Assembly (NCBI RefSeq): GCF_015712065.1
Contig: NZ_JACFYZ010000013.1
Span: 1 to 64,000, forward strand
DNA: 64,000 nucleotides
Source of the DNA: Ectopseudomonas chengduensis
GTDB lineage: Bacteria; Pseudomonadota; Gammaproteobacteria; Pseudomonadales; Pseudomonadaceae
Reading direction: 5' to 3'
Shown: positions 56,469-64,000 of the stretch, piece by piece
Layout of the letters: each line of letters starts with the position of its first letter
How positions within the stretch are numbered: the first letter of the stretch is position 1
The notes under the pieces: generated by a model
The model's database searches: none
Seen by the model: only the letters and a program-made list of their open reading frames with translations
What the model was told of the DNA's origin: nothing
Translations under genes and position numbers: made by a program

Positions 56469-57191
56469 ATGAACCGGCAAATGCTCTGTTTCCCCCTGTT
56501 GGCTGGCGTGCTGCTCTCCAGCGGTTGCATGGCACCAACAGCCAAGCCGGACGATCCCTATTACGCGCCGGTGCTGCCGCGCACACCGCTGCCGGCTGCA
56601 CAGAACAACGGTTCGATCTATCAGGCTGGCTTCGAAAATGGCCTGTATGACGACCGCAAGGCTTTCCGCGTGGGCGACATCATCACCATCACCTTGAATG
56701 AGCGCACCCAGGCCAGCAAGAACGCCAACAGCAATCTGCAGAAAGACAGCAGCGGAACCCTCGGCGTGCCCAACCTGTTCGGCATGGCCGTCGCCCCGGA
56801 CAACCCGCTGCGCAGCCTCAGCGCCCTGGGTATGACCAACAACAACCTGAGCCTGGATTCGAGCTGGAATTCCCAGCGTGACGCCACAGGCTCTGGTCAG
56901 GCAGGGCAGAGCAACAGCTTGTCTGGCTCGGTCACCGTGACCGTCGCTGAAGTGCTGCCCAACGGCATTCTGGCCGTGCGTGGCGAGAAGTGGATGACGC
57001 TCAATACCGGCGATGAGCTGATGCGTATCTCCGGGCTGGTGCGTGCCGACGATATTTCCACTGACAACACCGTGTCTTCCACGCGGGTTGCCGATGCGCG
57101 CATCACCTATTCCGGGACTGGCGCCTTCGCCGACGCCAGCCAGCCCGGCTGGATGAGTCGTTTCTTCATGAGCCCGCTGTGGCCGTTCTGA
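56469..57191 (+). CDS. flgH: Flagellar L-ring lipoprotein FlgH
   Basis: A 240-residue outer-membrane lipoprotein. The lipobox is LSSGC, with the modified cysteine at about residue 20. Conserved family segments include [41 protein letters not shown], and IRPADDIST-like [15 protein letters not shown]. It forms the L ring around the rod. ATG 56469 is preferred to GTG 56463; both follow GCGAGG. Confidence 0.95.
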   Translation: MNRQMLCFPLLAGVLLSSGCMAPTAKPDDPYYAPVLPRTPLPAAQNNGSIYQAGFENGLYDDRKAFRVGDIITITLNERTQASKNANSNLQKDSSGTLGVPNLFGMAVAPDNPLRSLSALGMTNNNLSLDSSWNSQRDATGSGQAGQSNSLSGSVTVTVAEVLPNGILAVRGEKWMTLNTGDELMRISGLVRADDISTDNTVSSTRVADARITYSGTGAFADASQPGWMSRFFMSPLWPF

Positions 57192-57207
57192 TCGCGGGGA
57201 ACTGTAG

Positions 57208-58527
57208 ATGAAAACCTGGCTGACTCATTCTCCGTCGCTGTTACTCGAGCACCTGTCCAACTGGTTCGCGCGAGTGACGACCAGCGGTTCGGCGCGCAAG
57301 GCCTTCGCTGTGACCACGGCTAGCAAGCGAGGAGCGCGAGTTCATGGCAGTGAGTCGGCACAGGCCGGGGCGTGCCGTCGGCAGTTCGCGGTCGCTCATC
57401 GCGGCTATCGCCGGCGTGGCGCCAACGACTGGCTGTTGCTGGCAACCATGCTGGCGTGCCTGTTGTTGAGCTTGCCGACCCAGGCCGAGCGTTTGAAGGA
57501 TCTGGCATCGATCCAGGGTGTGCGCAGCAACCAGTTGATCGGTTACGGCCTGGTGGTCGGCCTCAATGGCAGCGGCGACCAGACCACGCAGACCCCCTTT
57601 ACCGTGCAGACCTTCAACAACATGTTGGCGCAGTTCGGCATCAAGGTGCCGCCAGGTGGCAACGTACAGTTGAAGAACGTCGCGGCTGTATCGGTGCATG
57701 CTGATCTGCCGGCGTTCGCCAAGCCGGGGCAGACCATCGACATCACCATTTCCTCGATCGGTAACGCCAAGAGTCTGCGCGGTGGCAGCCTGCTGATGAC
57801 GCCGCTCAAGGGCATCGACGGTAACGTCTACGCCATCGCCCAAGGCAACCTGGTGGTCGGTGGTTTCGACGCCAGTGGTGCCGACGGTTCGCGCATCACC
57901 GTCAACGTGCCGTCCGCCGGGCGCATCCCTGGCGGGGCTACCGTCGAGCGTCCGGTGCCGAGTGGTTTCGATCAGGGCAATTACCTGACTTTGAACCTCA
58001 ACCGCCCCGACTTCACCACGGCGAAGAATATCGTCGATCAGATCAACGATCTGCTTGGCCCCGGTGTGGCCCAGGCCATCGATGGCGGCTCGATTCGCGT
58101 CAGCGCACCGCTCGACCCGAATCAGCGCGTCGACTATCTGTCGATCCTCGAGAACCTGCAGGTCGAGGCAGGTAAAGCGGTGGCCAAGGTCATCATCAAC
58201 TCGCGTACCGGCACCATCGTCATTGGCCAGGACGTCAAGGTACAGCCGGCTGCAGTGACTCACGGCAGCCTCACTGTGACCATTACCGAAGACCCCATCG
58301 TTAGCCAGCCCGAGGCATTCTCCGGCGGGCAGACCGCGGTGGTGCCGCGCTCTCGCGTGGGCGCCGAGGAAGAGGCCAAACCGATGTTCAAGTTCGGCCC
58401 TGGTACCAGCCTGGACGAGATCGTCCGTGCGGTTAACCAGGTGGGTGCAGCGCCCTCCGACCTGATGGCCATCCTGGAGGCGCTCAAGCAAGCCGGCGCC
58501 CTTCAGGCCGACCTGATCGTGATCTGA
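57208..58527 (+). CDS. flgI: Flagellar P-ring protein FlgI (with unusual N-terminal extension)
   Basis: The body is a clear Flg[21 protein letters not shown] follows a signal-peptide-like [18 protein letters not shown], and the protein ends [17 protein letters not shown]. Family members are about 365-370 residues; this frame gives 439, with ~70 arginine-rich residues in front of the hydrophobic segment. ATG 57208 has only a GGGGAA site. ATG 57448 lies inside the hydrophobic segment and would give a signal peptide with no positive charge. A TTG or CTG near 57431-57434 is another possibility. The extension may come from an inserted repeat-like sequence rather than true coding. The mature protein forms the periplasmic P ring, with help from FlgA. 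Confidence 0.9.
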   Translation: MKTWLTHSPSLLLEHLSNWFARVTTSGSARKAFAVTTASKRGARVHGSESAQAGACRRQFAVAHRGYRRRGANDWLLLATMLACLLLSLPTQAERLKDLASIQGVRSNQLIGYGLVVGLNGSGDQTTQTPFTVQTFNNMLAQFGIKVPPGGNVQLKNVAAVSVHADLPAFAKPGQTIDITISSIGNAKSLRGGSLLMTPLKGIDGNVYAIAQGNLVVGGFDASGADGSRITVNVPSAGRIPGGATVERPVPSGFDQGNYLTLNLNRPDFTTAKNIVDQINDLLGPGVAQAIDGGSIRVSAPLDPNQRVDYLSILENLQVEAGKAVAKVIINSRTGTIVIGQDVKVQPAAVTHGSLTVTITEDPIVSQPEAFSGGQTAVVPRSRVGAEEEAKPMFKFGPGTSLDEIVRAVNQVGAAPSDLMAILEALKQAGALQADLIVI

Positions 58528-58541
58528 GGAGGATTGCCGAT

Positions 58542-59726
58542 ATGGATTCTCGACTCTCAGCCGGTCTGCTGGCAGGCGGTAAAAGCCCGATCGACAGTGG
58601 CGCCTTCACCGACCTGAACCGCCTCAACCAGTTCAAGGTGGGCGGTGACACCGAGCAGAACATCCGCAAGGTTGCGCAGGAGTTCGAATCGCTGTTCATG
58701 AATGAAATGCTCAAGGCCATGCGCTCGGCCAATGCCGCGTTCGGCGAGGGCAACTTCATGAACAGCAACGAGAGCAAGACCTATCAGGACATGCATGACC
58801 AGCAACTGGCGGTGACGCTCTCCAAGGAAGGGCGCGGTATTGGTCTGGCTGATGTGCTGGTGCGGCAGATGTCGAAGATCAAGCAGCCGTCGAGCCGCCC
58901 AAACCCCTTCGCGCAGATCGAGCAACCGGTTGCAGCAGTGAGCGAGTCGAAGGCTGACAAGATCGCCACTAGCGAAGGCTTCCGTGATGACGTGGCGCTG
59001 CTCAATCGCCGTCGCCTCTCCGTGCCGGGCAAATTGGCAGATCGCCTGTTGGCCGGTATCGTGCCATCGGCTGCAGAGGGCGAGGGCAAGACCCTGGCCG
59101 GCAGTGACTGGATTCCGGCGCAGGCCAGCGCCGCGCCCAAGGATCGCGGTCTGAGCCTTGGCAACAGTGATGCATTGACGGGCCGTCGTATTGCTCAACC
59201 GCCGCTGGCGCCGGGCAAAGCTGCGTTCAGCTCACCGCAGGAATTCGTCGCCACCATGCTGCCGATGGCGGAAGCCGCTGCCGAGAAGATCGGTGTCGAC
59301 CCGCGTTACCTGGTGGCCCAGGCCGCGCTGGAAACCGGATGGGGCAAGTCGATCATTCGCACCCGCGATGGCGAGAGCAGCCACAACCTGTTCGGCATCA
59401 AGTCCCATGGCAGCTGGGAGGGCGAATCAGCCCGCGTGCTGACCACGGAATACAAGGGTGGCAAGGCGGTGAAGGAGGCGGCCAGCTTCCGTGCTTATGA
59501 CTCCTATGCGCAGAGCTTCGACGATTACGTCAGTTTCCTGCAGAACAACGGTCGCTACGAGAAGGCGCTGAACGTCACCGAGAACCCGGAGCGTTTCGTC
59601 AAGGAACTGCAGCAGGCTGGCTACGCCACCGATCCGAACTATGCGCGCAAGATCTCGCAGATCGCTCGCAAGATGCAGACCTATCAAGCAATCGCCGCTG
59701 CCGATAGCGCCACCACAAGGACTTGA
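58542..59726 (+). CDS. flgJ: Flagellar rod-capping and peptidoglycan hydrolase FlgJ
   Basis: A 394-residue two-domain protein. Residues ~30-110 hold the rod-binding domain (VAQEFESLFMNEMLKAMRSAN). After a linker, residues ~225-385 form the glucosaminidase domain (LPMAEAAAEKIGVDPRYLVA, then ALETGWGKSIIRT with the catalytic glutamate, then SHNLFGIKSHGSW). It caps rod assembly and opens the peptidoglycan. The start overlaps no neighbour and lies 14 bp after flgI behind GAGGAT. Confidence 0.95.
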   Translation: MDSRLSAGLLAGGKSPIDSGAFTDLNRLNQFKVGGDTEQNIRKVAQEFESLFMNEMLKAMRSANAAFGEGNFMNSNESKTYQDMHDQQLAVTLSKEGRGIGLADVLVRQMSKIKQPSSRPNPFAQIEQPVAAVSESKADKIATSEGFRDDVALLNRRRLSVPGKLADRLLAGIVPSAAEGEGKTLAGSDWIPAQASAAPKDRGLSLGNSDALTGRRIAQPPLAPGKAAFSSPQEFVATMLPMAEAAAEKIGVDPRYLVAQAALETGWGKSIIRTRDGESSHNLFGIKSHGSWEGESARVLTTEYKGGKAVKEAASFRAYDSYAQSFDDYVSFLQNNGRYEKALNVTENPERFVKELQQAGYATDPNYARKISQIARKMQTYQAIAAADSATTRT

Positions 59727-59735
59727 GGTTGAATC

Positions 59736-61781
59736 ATGGCTGACCTATTGAACATAGGCCTTTCGGGCCTGGCGGCGAACAAGACTTCGCTGGCTGTTAC
59801 CGGCCATAACATCGTCAACGTCAATACGCCTGGCTTCTCCCGTCAGGAGACGATTCAGGCCACGCGTACGCCGCAGTTCAGTGGCGCGGGCTATATCGGC
59901 TCGGGTACGACCCTGACTGATGTTCGTCGCATCTACAACGAATTCCTCAATACCCAGGTGCGCAGCAGCACGGCGCTGAACAGCGATACCAAGGCGTACC
60001 TGAGCCAGATCAACCAGCTCGACTCTCTGCTCGCCGGCAGCAACACCGGGATCACCCCGGCATTGCAGAAACTGTTCTCGGCCCTGCAGACCGCAGCCGA
60101 AGACCCGGCCAACGTACCTGCGCGGCAGCTGGCGCTGTCGGAAGCGGAAGGGCTGGCCAAGCGTTTCAATACCGTCTACGACCGTCTGAACGAGCAGAAC
60201 GCGTTCATCAACAAGCAACTGTCGGCGGTTACCGATCAGGTCAATCAGTTGGCCACCGCTATCGCGGGATACAACGACGCGATCGCTGTGGCCGCTTCCA
60301 ACGGGCAGGCGCCGAACGATCTGCTCGATGCGCGTGAAGAGGCGGTGCGCAAGCTTTCCGAGTTCGTTGGCGTGACCGTGGTTCCGCAGGACGACAGCAG
60401 CTACAACCTGTTCATCGGCTCCGGCCAGCCGCTGGTCGTCGGCAAGCAGGCCGCCCGGCTCGAAGTAGTGCCAGGGCAGGCCGATCCGCTGCGGCACGAG
60501 GTGCAGTTCGTCAGCGGCAATTCGCGGCAGAACGTCACCTCGCTGATCACCGGTGGTGAGATGGGCGGCCTGCTGCGCTACCGCGAGGACGTGCTGGACA
60601 CTTCGCTCAATGCCGTAGGGCGCCTGGCGCTGTCGGTCGCCGATCAGATCAACCGGCAACTGGGGCAGGGGCTGGATCTCAACGGTCAGTTCGGCAACGA
60701 GCTGTTCCGTTCGATCAATGACCCTGCGCTGCTCAGTCAGCGCAGCCTGGCGCGGGTTGGCAACAGTGATCCCAACGCCAACCTCAACGTCACGCTCACC
60801 GATACCTCGCGCTTGACCACCAGTGACTACGAGGTGCAATTCACCAGTGCCACCGAGTACGTGATTCGCCGAACGTCGGATGGCACGCTGTTTCCGCCGA
60901 CCCCGGCAACGTTCGACATCACCACCGTGCCTGCGCCTGAAGTGGACGGTTTCTCCCTCGGCGTGGCCAGTGGCACCTTCGCTGCCGGTGATCGCTTCCT
61001 GGTGATGCCGACCCGCAACGCCGGCCGTGATGTTCGTGCGGACATGAAGAATCCCGAGGAACTGGCTTTCGCTGCGCCGCTCAAGGCCGAAACCAGCCCG
61101 GCCAATATCGGCACCGGCAAGATTACCCAGCCGACGCTGTTGACCGAAATCAATATCTACGACCCGGTCGCACAGGCGGATCTGGAAACCAGCCTGCGCA
61201 ATGCGCCGCCGCTGCGCATCGTGATGGGGGCGGGCGGCGGAGCAACGCAGAGCTATGACGTGGTCGATATCAACGGCAACGTGATCGACACCGGCAGCAT
61301 CGTTCCGGGGCAGGATAACGCGCTGACCATCAGCGTGCCGGCCAACCCACCTGCGGTTCCCGCGGCTTTCGACTATCAGGTGACCATCAGCGGTCGACCC
61401 TCTGGCGGCGACAACTTCTCGGTGTCGTTCAATACCAACGGCGTATCGGATAACCGTAATGCGCTGAATCTGGTCAACTTGCAGAACAAAGCCGTTATCG
61501 GGGTCAATCCGGCGGCGCCCGATACCACGGGCTCGAGCTTTTCCGACTCATATGGCGACCTGGTGGAAAGGGTCGGTACGCTCACCAGCCAGGCACGCGT
61601 GGACGGCGAGGCGACCGGCGCGATTCTCAAGCAGGCCACCGATAACCGCGACTCGGTTTCCGGGGTCAATCTCGATGAAGAAGCGGCCAAACTGATCCAG
61701 TTCGAGCAGTACTACCAGGCATCCGCGCAGATCATTCAAGTTGCGCGTAACCTGTTCGATACTCTGATCAACACATTCTGA
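59736..61781 (+). CDS. flgK: Hook-filament junction protein FlgK (HAP1)
   Basis: A 681-residue junction protein. The N-terminus LLNIGLSGLAANKTSLAVTG with NIVNVNTPGFSRQ is diagnostic, and the C-terminal VNLDEEAAKLIQFEQYYQAS helix matches the family. It joins hook to filament with FlgL and is exported with FlgN. It starts 9 bp after flgJ behind TTGAGGTTG. Confidence 0.95.
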   Translation: MADLLNIGLSGLAANKTSLAVTGHNIVNVNTPGFSRQETIQATRTPQFSGAGYIGSGTTLTDVRRIYNEFLNTQVRSSTALNSDTKAYLSQINQLDSLLAGSNTGITPALQKLFSALQTAAEDPANVPARQLALSEAEGLAKRFNTVYDRLNEQNAFINKQLSAVTDQVNQLATAIAGYNDAIAVAASNGQAPNDLLDAREEAVRKLSEFVGVTVVPQDDSSYNLFIGSGQPLVVGKQAARLEVVPGQADPLRHEVQFVSGNSRQNVTSLITGGEMGGLLRYREDVLDTSLNAVGRLALSVADQINRQLGQGLDLNGQFGNELFRSINDPALLSQRSLARVGNSDPNANLNVTLTDTSRLTTSDYEVQFTSATEYVIRRTSDGTLFPPTPATFDITTVPAPEVDGFSLGVASGTFAAGDRFLVMPTRNAGRDVRADMKNPEELAFAAPLKAETSPANIGTGKITQPTLLTEINIYDPVAQADLETSLRNAPPLRIVMGAGGGATQSYDVVDINGNVIDTGSIVPGQDNALTISVPANPPAVPAAFDYQVTISGRPSGGDNFSVSFNTNGVSDNRNALNLVNLQNKAVIGVNPAAPDTTGSSFSDSYGDLVERVGTLTSQARVDGEATGAILKQATDNRDSVSGVNLDEEAAKLIQFEQYYQASAQIIQVARNLFDTLINTF

Positions 61782-61849
61782 TAGTCGCTTTCCCGAGTTA
61801 GGGAAGGCGCGGCCTGTACAGATGACAGGCGTTGCAAGAGGCAAGCCCC

Positions 61850-63538
61850 ATGGTCATGCGCATCTCATCCATTCAGGCGTTCAATAACGGCGTTTCCGGC
61901 CTGGGTCGCAACTATTCGAACCTGATTCGCACCCAGGAGCAGATCAGCAGCGGCAACCGCATCCTGACTCCGGCGGATGATCCGGTGGCCTCGGTGCGCC
62001 TGTTGCAGCTCGAGCAGCAACAGGCGGTGCTCAAGCAATACAGCGACAACCTGACAGCCGCGAAGAACAGTCTGACTCAGGAAGAGACCACGCTTAATTC
62101 GGTCAATACCGTGTTGCAGCGTGTGCGTGAGCTGGCGGTGCGGGCCGGTGGCGGTTCGCTCTCATCGGAGGATCGCAACTCCATCGCCAAGGAGCTTGCC
62201 GAGCGTGAGGCCGAGCTACTCAATCTGATGAACAGCCGCAACGCCCGTGGCGAGTACCTGTTCTCCGGTTTCCTGGGCAAGAACGAGCCGTTCGTGCGTA
62301 ACCCGGATGGCACCTACTCGTACTTCGGCGACGAAGGGCAGCGGACGCTGCAGGTAGCCAGCTCGACCAATGTGGCGATCAACGACAACGGCAAGCGCTT
62401 GTTCGAGGATGTCACCAACGCCAATCGCGTGGCCAACGGCAATGGAGTCAATAACCCGGCACTGCCGTCGCCGCCCTTGCCGGCGACCACCATTCCGGCG
62501 GTACCCAGCGATGAGCAGCGGGTATTCATCTCGCCGGGCCTGGTCGAGGACAACCGCGCATTCAACTCCGATTTCCGCGGCGGCGAGCCCTATTCGCTGG
62601 CCTTCGTCAGTGGTACCGAGTTCCGCATCTACGACGCCAGCGGTGCCGATGTCACGTCCGAGATTCCCGGCGGCGGCAAGATCGATCCGCTGGTCAATGG
62701 CGGTAACGTCATCAACTTCCGCGGTATGCGTTTTCAGCTCGATGTGGTGCTGAAAGAAGGTGACAACGCCCTGGATCTGGACAACCTGCTGGCCGATATC
62801 CAGCCGCCCGCGACCGCCGGTTCGCCCGGTATCGGCACCCATAGTTTCACCCTGCAGTCCGCGTCCACCGAGTTCGCCGTGACCCGCGCCTCCACCAACG
62901 GTTCGGCCGCCGTGGTGGCGGGGGGCAACATCGTTAACCAGGCCGTCTTCGACAGCCAGTTCCCGACTTCTGGCGTGGTGCTGCGTTTCACCGACGACAG
63001 CAACTACGAGGTGTACGCCCAGCCGGTAGGCCCCAATAGCCCTGTGTTGACGACCGGAACGGTCACCGGCCCTTATCCGGCCAGCTTCACCGTCTATGGC
63101 GCCGAGTTCACCCTTTCCGGCCCGGCTGCCGCCGCTGGTGGCGACGAGTTCGGCGTGAAGCCGCAGTTTCAGGAACAACGCAGCATCCTCAACACCATCT
63201 CGCGCTTGCGCCAGGCACTGGAGTCATCCCCGACCTCGCCGGCGGGCAACCTGGGCGTGCGCGACGAAGTGGCCATCGCCCTGAAGAACCTCGACAACGG
63301 CATGGGCAACGTGCTGGAAGTGCAGACCGAGATCGGCGCGCGCCTCAACATGATCGACACCACCAGTGTCGACAACGAGGACGTGACCCTGGTGAACAAG
63401 TCCGTGCAGGCCGAGCTGCGCGAACTCGACTATGCCGAGGCATTGTCGCGGCTGTCGTTCCAGACCATCATTCTCGAGGCGGCGCAGCAGAGCTATGTGA
63501 AGATCGCCGGGCTGAATCTTTTCAATCAGTTGCGTTGA
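61850..63538 (+). CDS. flgL: Hook-filament junction protein FlgL (HAP3), long form
   Basis: A 562-residue flagellin-like junction protein. N-terminal RISSIQAFNNGVSGLGRNYS...QISSGNRILTPADDPVASVRL and C-terminal LDYAEALSRLSFQTIILEAA are the conserved coiled-coil ends. The middle (~150-450) is variable and longer than in enteric FlgL (~317 residues). ATG 61850 is eight bases after AGAGG; ATG 61856 is possible, and the frame also runs to a TTG at 61832. Confidence 0.93.
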   Translation: MVMRISSIQAFNNGVSGLGRNYSNLIRTQEQISSGNRILTPADDPVASVRLLQLEQQQAVLKQYSDNLTAAKNSLTQEETTLNSVNTVLQRVRELAVRAGGGSLSSEDRNSIAKELAEREAELLNLMNSRNARGEYLFSGFLGKNEPFVRNPDGTYSYFGDEGQRTLQVASSTNVAINDNGKRLFEDVTNANRVANGNGVNNPALPSPPLPATTIPAVPSDEQRVFISPGLVEDNRAFNSDFRGGEPYSLAFVSGTEFRIYDASGADVTSEIPGGGKIDPLVNGGNVINFRGMRFQLDVVLKEGDNALDLDNLLADIQPPATAGSPGIGTHSFTLQSASTEFAVTRASTNGSAAVVAGGNIVNQAVFDSQFPTSGVVLRFTDDSNYEVYAQPVGPNSPVLTTGTVTGPYPASFTVYGAEFTLSGPAAAAGGDEFGVKPQFQEQRSILNTISRLRQALESSPTSPAGNLGVRDEVAIALKNLDNGMGNVLEVQTEIGARLNMIDTTSVDNEDVTLVNKSVQAELRELDYAEALSRLSFQTIILEAAQQSYVKIAGLNLFNQLR

Positions 63539-63606
63539 GCCGCAGTCGCCTGGCTGCTCGCAGTGGCGGCAGGGCACGTTCTACTCATCAGGGATATGGC
63601 AGCGGC

Positions 63607-64000
63607 ATGACCGAACAGATTCTGGTTTTCTCCACCAAGGCGGGTTCGCTCGCGCTGCTCGACGGTCACCTGCACAGTGCCTGCGTATTGCCGCAGGTGA
63701 CCTTCAGCGTCGCGCAGTGGCGCGAAAGCGCTGAAGCCTGTCTGACCGAGGTACGTGTCAAGGGCTGGGCTAGCATGGCCGTGCGCAGCAGCAGTAGCCG
63801 TGAGGATGGCGAACAGTCGTCGGCCGCCGGGGCGTTCGACTCCTGCCTCAACGTCGAGGCAGACGGCTTGTCGGCCGCTATCGAGCAGGTACTCGAGTCT
63901 ATGGGTGGGCAGGGCGCCAGTGTGCACGATCAGGTCTTCGTCCAGCCCATGGTCGGCGACGTGCGCATGGCCGGGGTCGGGTTTGGCGTCGACCCGGCCA
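63607..64000 (+). CDS. PEP synthase/PPDK-type ATP-binding domain protein (3' truncated by window edge)
   Basis: A frame from ATG 63607 stays open to the end of the window, giving the first ~131 residues. After an N-terminal FSTKAGSLALLDGHL segment (TKA-GSL resembles the GxKAxxL lead-in of PEP synthases), the stretch WASMAVRSSSSREDGEQSSA matches the ATP-binding AVRSSA..ED motif, and FVQPMVGDVRMAGVGFGVDP matches the VQ-MV segment. Family knowledge: such enzymes phosphorylate pyruvate or a related acceptor with ATP. In pseudomonads similar genes sit beside flagellin-glycosylation or surface-glycan genes between flgL and fliC, so a role in glycan precursor supply is inferred. The rest of the gene is outside the window. 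Confidence 0.65.
   Translation, partial: MTEQILVFSTKAGSLALLDGHLHSACVLPQVTFSVAQWRESAEACLTEVRVKGWASMAVRSSSSREDGEQSSAAGAFDSCLNVEADGLSAAIEQVLESMGGQGASVHDQVFVQPMVGDVRMAGVGFGVDPA

Overview
The window is high-GC DNA from a gamma-proteobacterium, most likely a Pseudomonas of the mendocina/pseudoalcaligenes type. I infer this from the flagellar gene order (flgA-flgM-flgN-flgZ divergent from cheV-cheR-flgBCDE and flgFGHIJKL), the RpoN and FliA promoters in that locus, and a PvdS/PvdE/PvdA/PvdH-like set of siderophore genes. No rRNA, tRNA or CRISPR array was seen.

Left edge (1-2290): the end of a DUF927-type mobile-element protein, a small serine recombinase with TTGATACC repeats in front of it, then about 1.1 kb without a convincing gene. 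That stretch is rich in short repeats: GAACACC iteron-like copies, an 18-bp direct repeat, a long palindrome and a run of ten G. It looks like the edge of an integrated element.

Siderophore locus (2232-42640): a Fur-box-preceded ECF sigma factor and PvdE-type exporter; an ornithine N-hydroxylase; two giant NRPSs of 3221 and 5328 residues; a diaminobutyrate aminotransferase; a TonB-dependent receptor; a FhuB-type fused permease; a binding protein; an MbtH protein; a SyrP/TauD-type hydroxylase; an IucB-type acetyltransferase; a FhuF-type reductase; and, on the opposite strand with its own Fur box, a FhuC-type ATPase. NRPS domain order and adenylation codes read directly from the sequence predict fatty acyl - D-(beta-OH)Asp - Dab - D-Ser - N-OH-Orn - Ser - D-N-OH-Orn. 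Hydroxamates are probably N-acetylated, because an acetyltransferase is present and no formyltransferase is. The order matches, as far as I remember it, the head group of the marine marinobactins. This is therefore a predicted amphiphilic acyl-hexapeptide siderophore, not pyoverdine. Receptor, permease, ATPase and reductase together suggest import to the cytoplasm and reductive iron release.

Housekeeping block (42665-46901): an SstT serine/threonine symporter (minus strand), a PuuA-like glutamine synthetase paralogue and an MFS transporter.

Flagellar block (46914-64000): flgZ, flgN and flgM with a canonical FliA promoter; flgA with an RpoN promoter lying almost on its start codon; cheV and cheR; flgBCDE and flgFGHIJKL, each preceded by a near-perfect RpoN promoter and separated by an intrinsic terminator; and the start of a PEP-synthase-like gene cut by the window edge.
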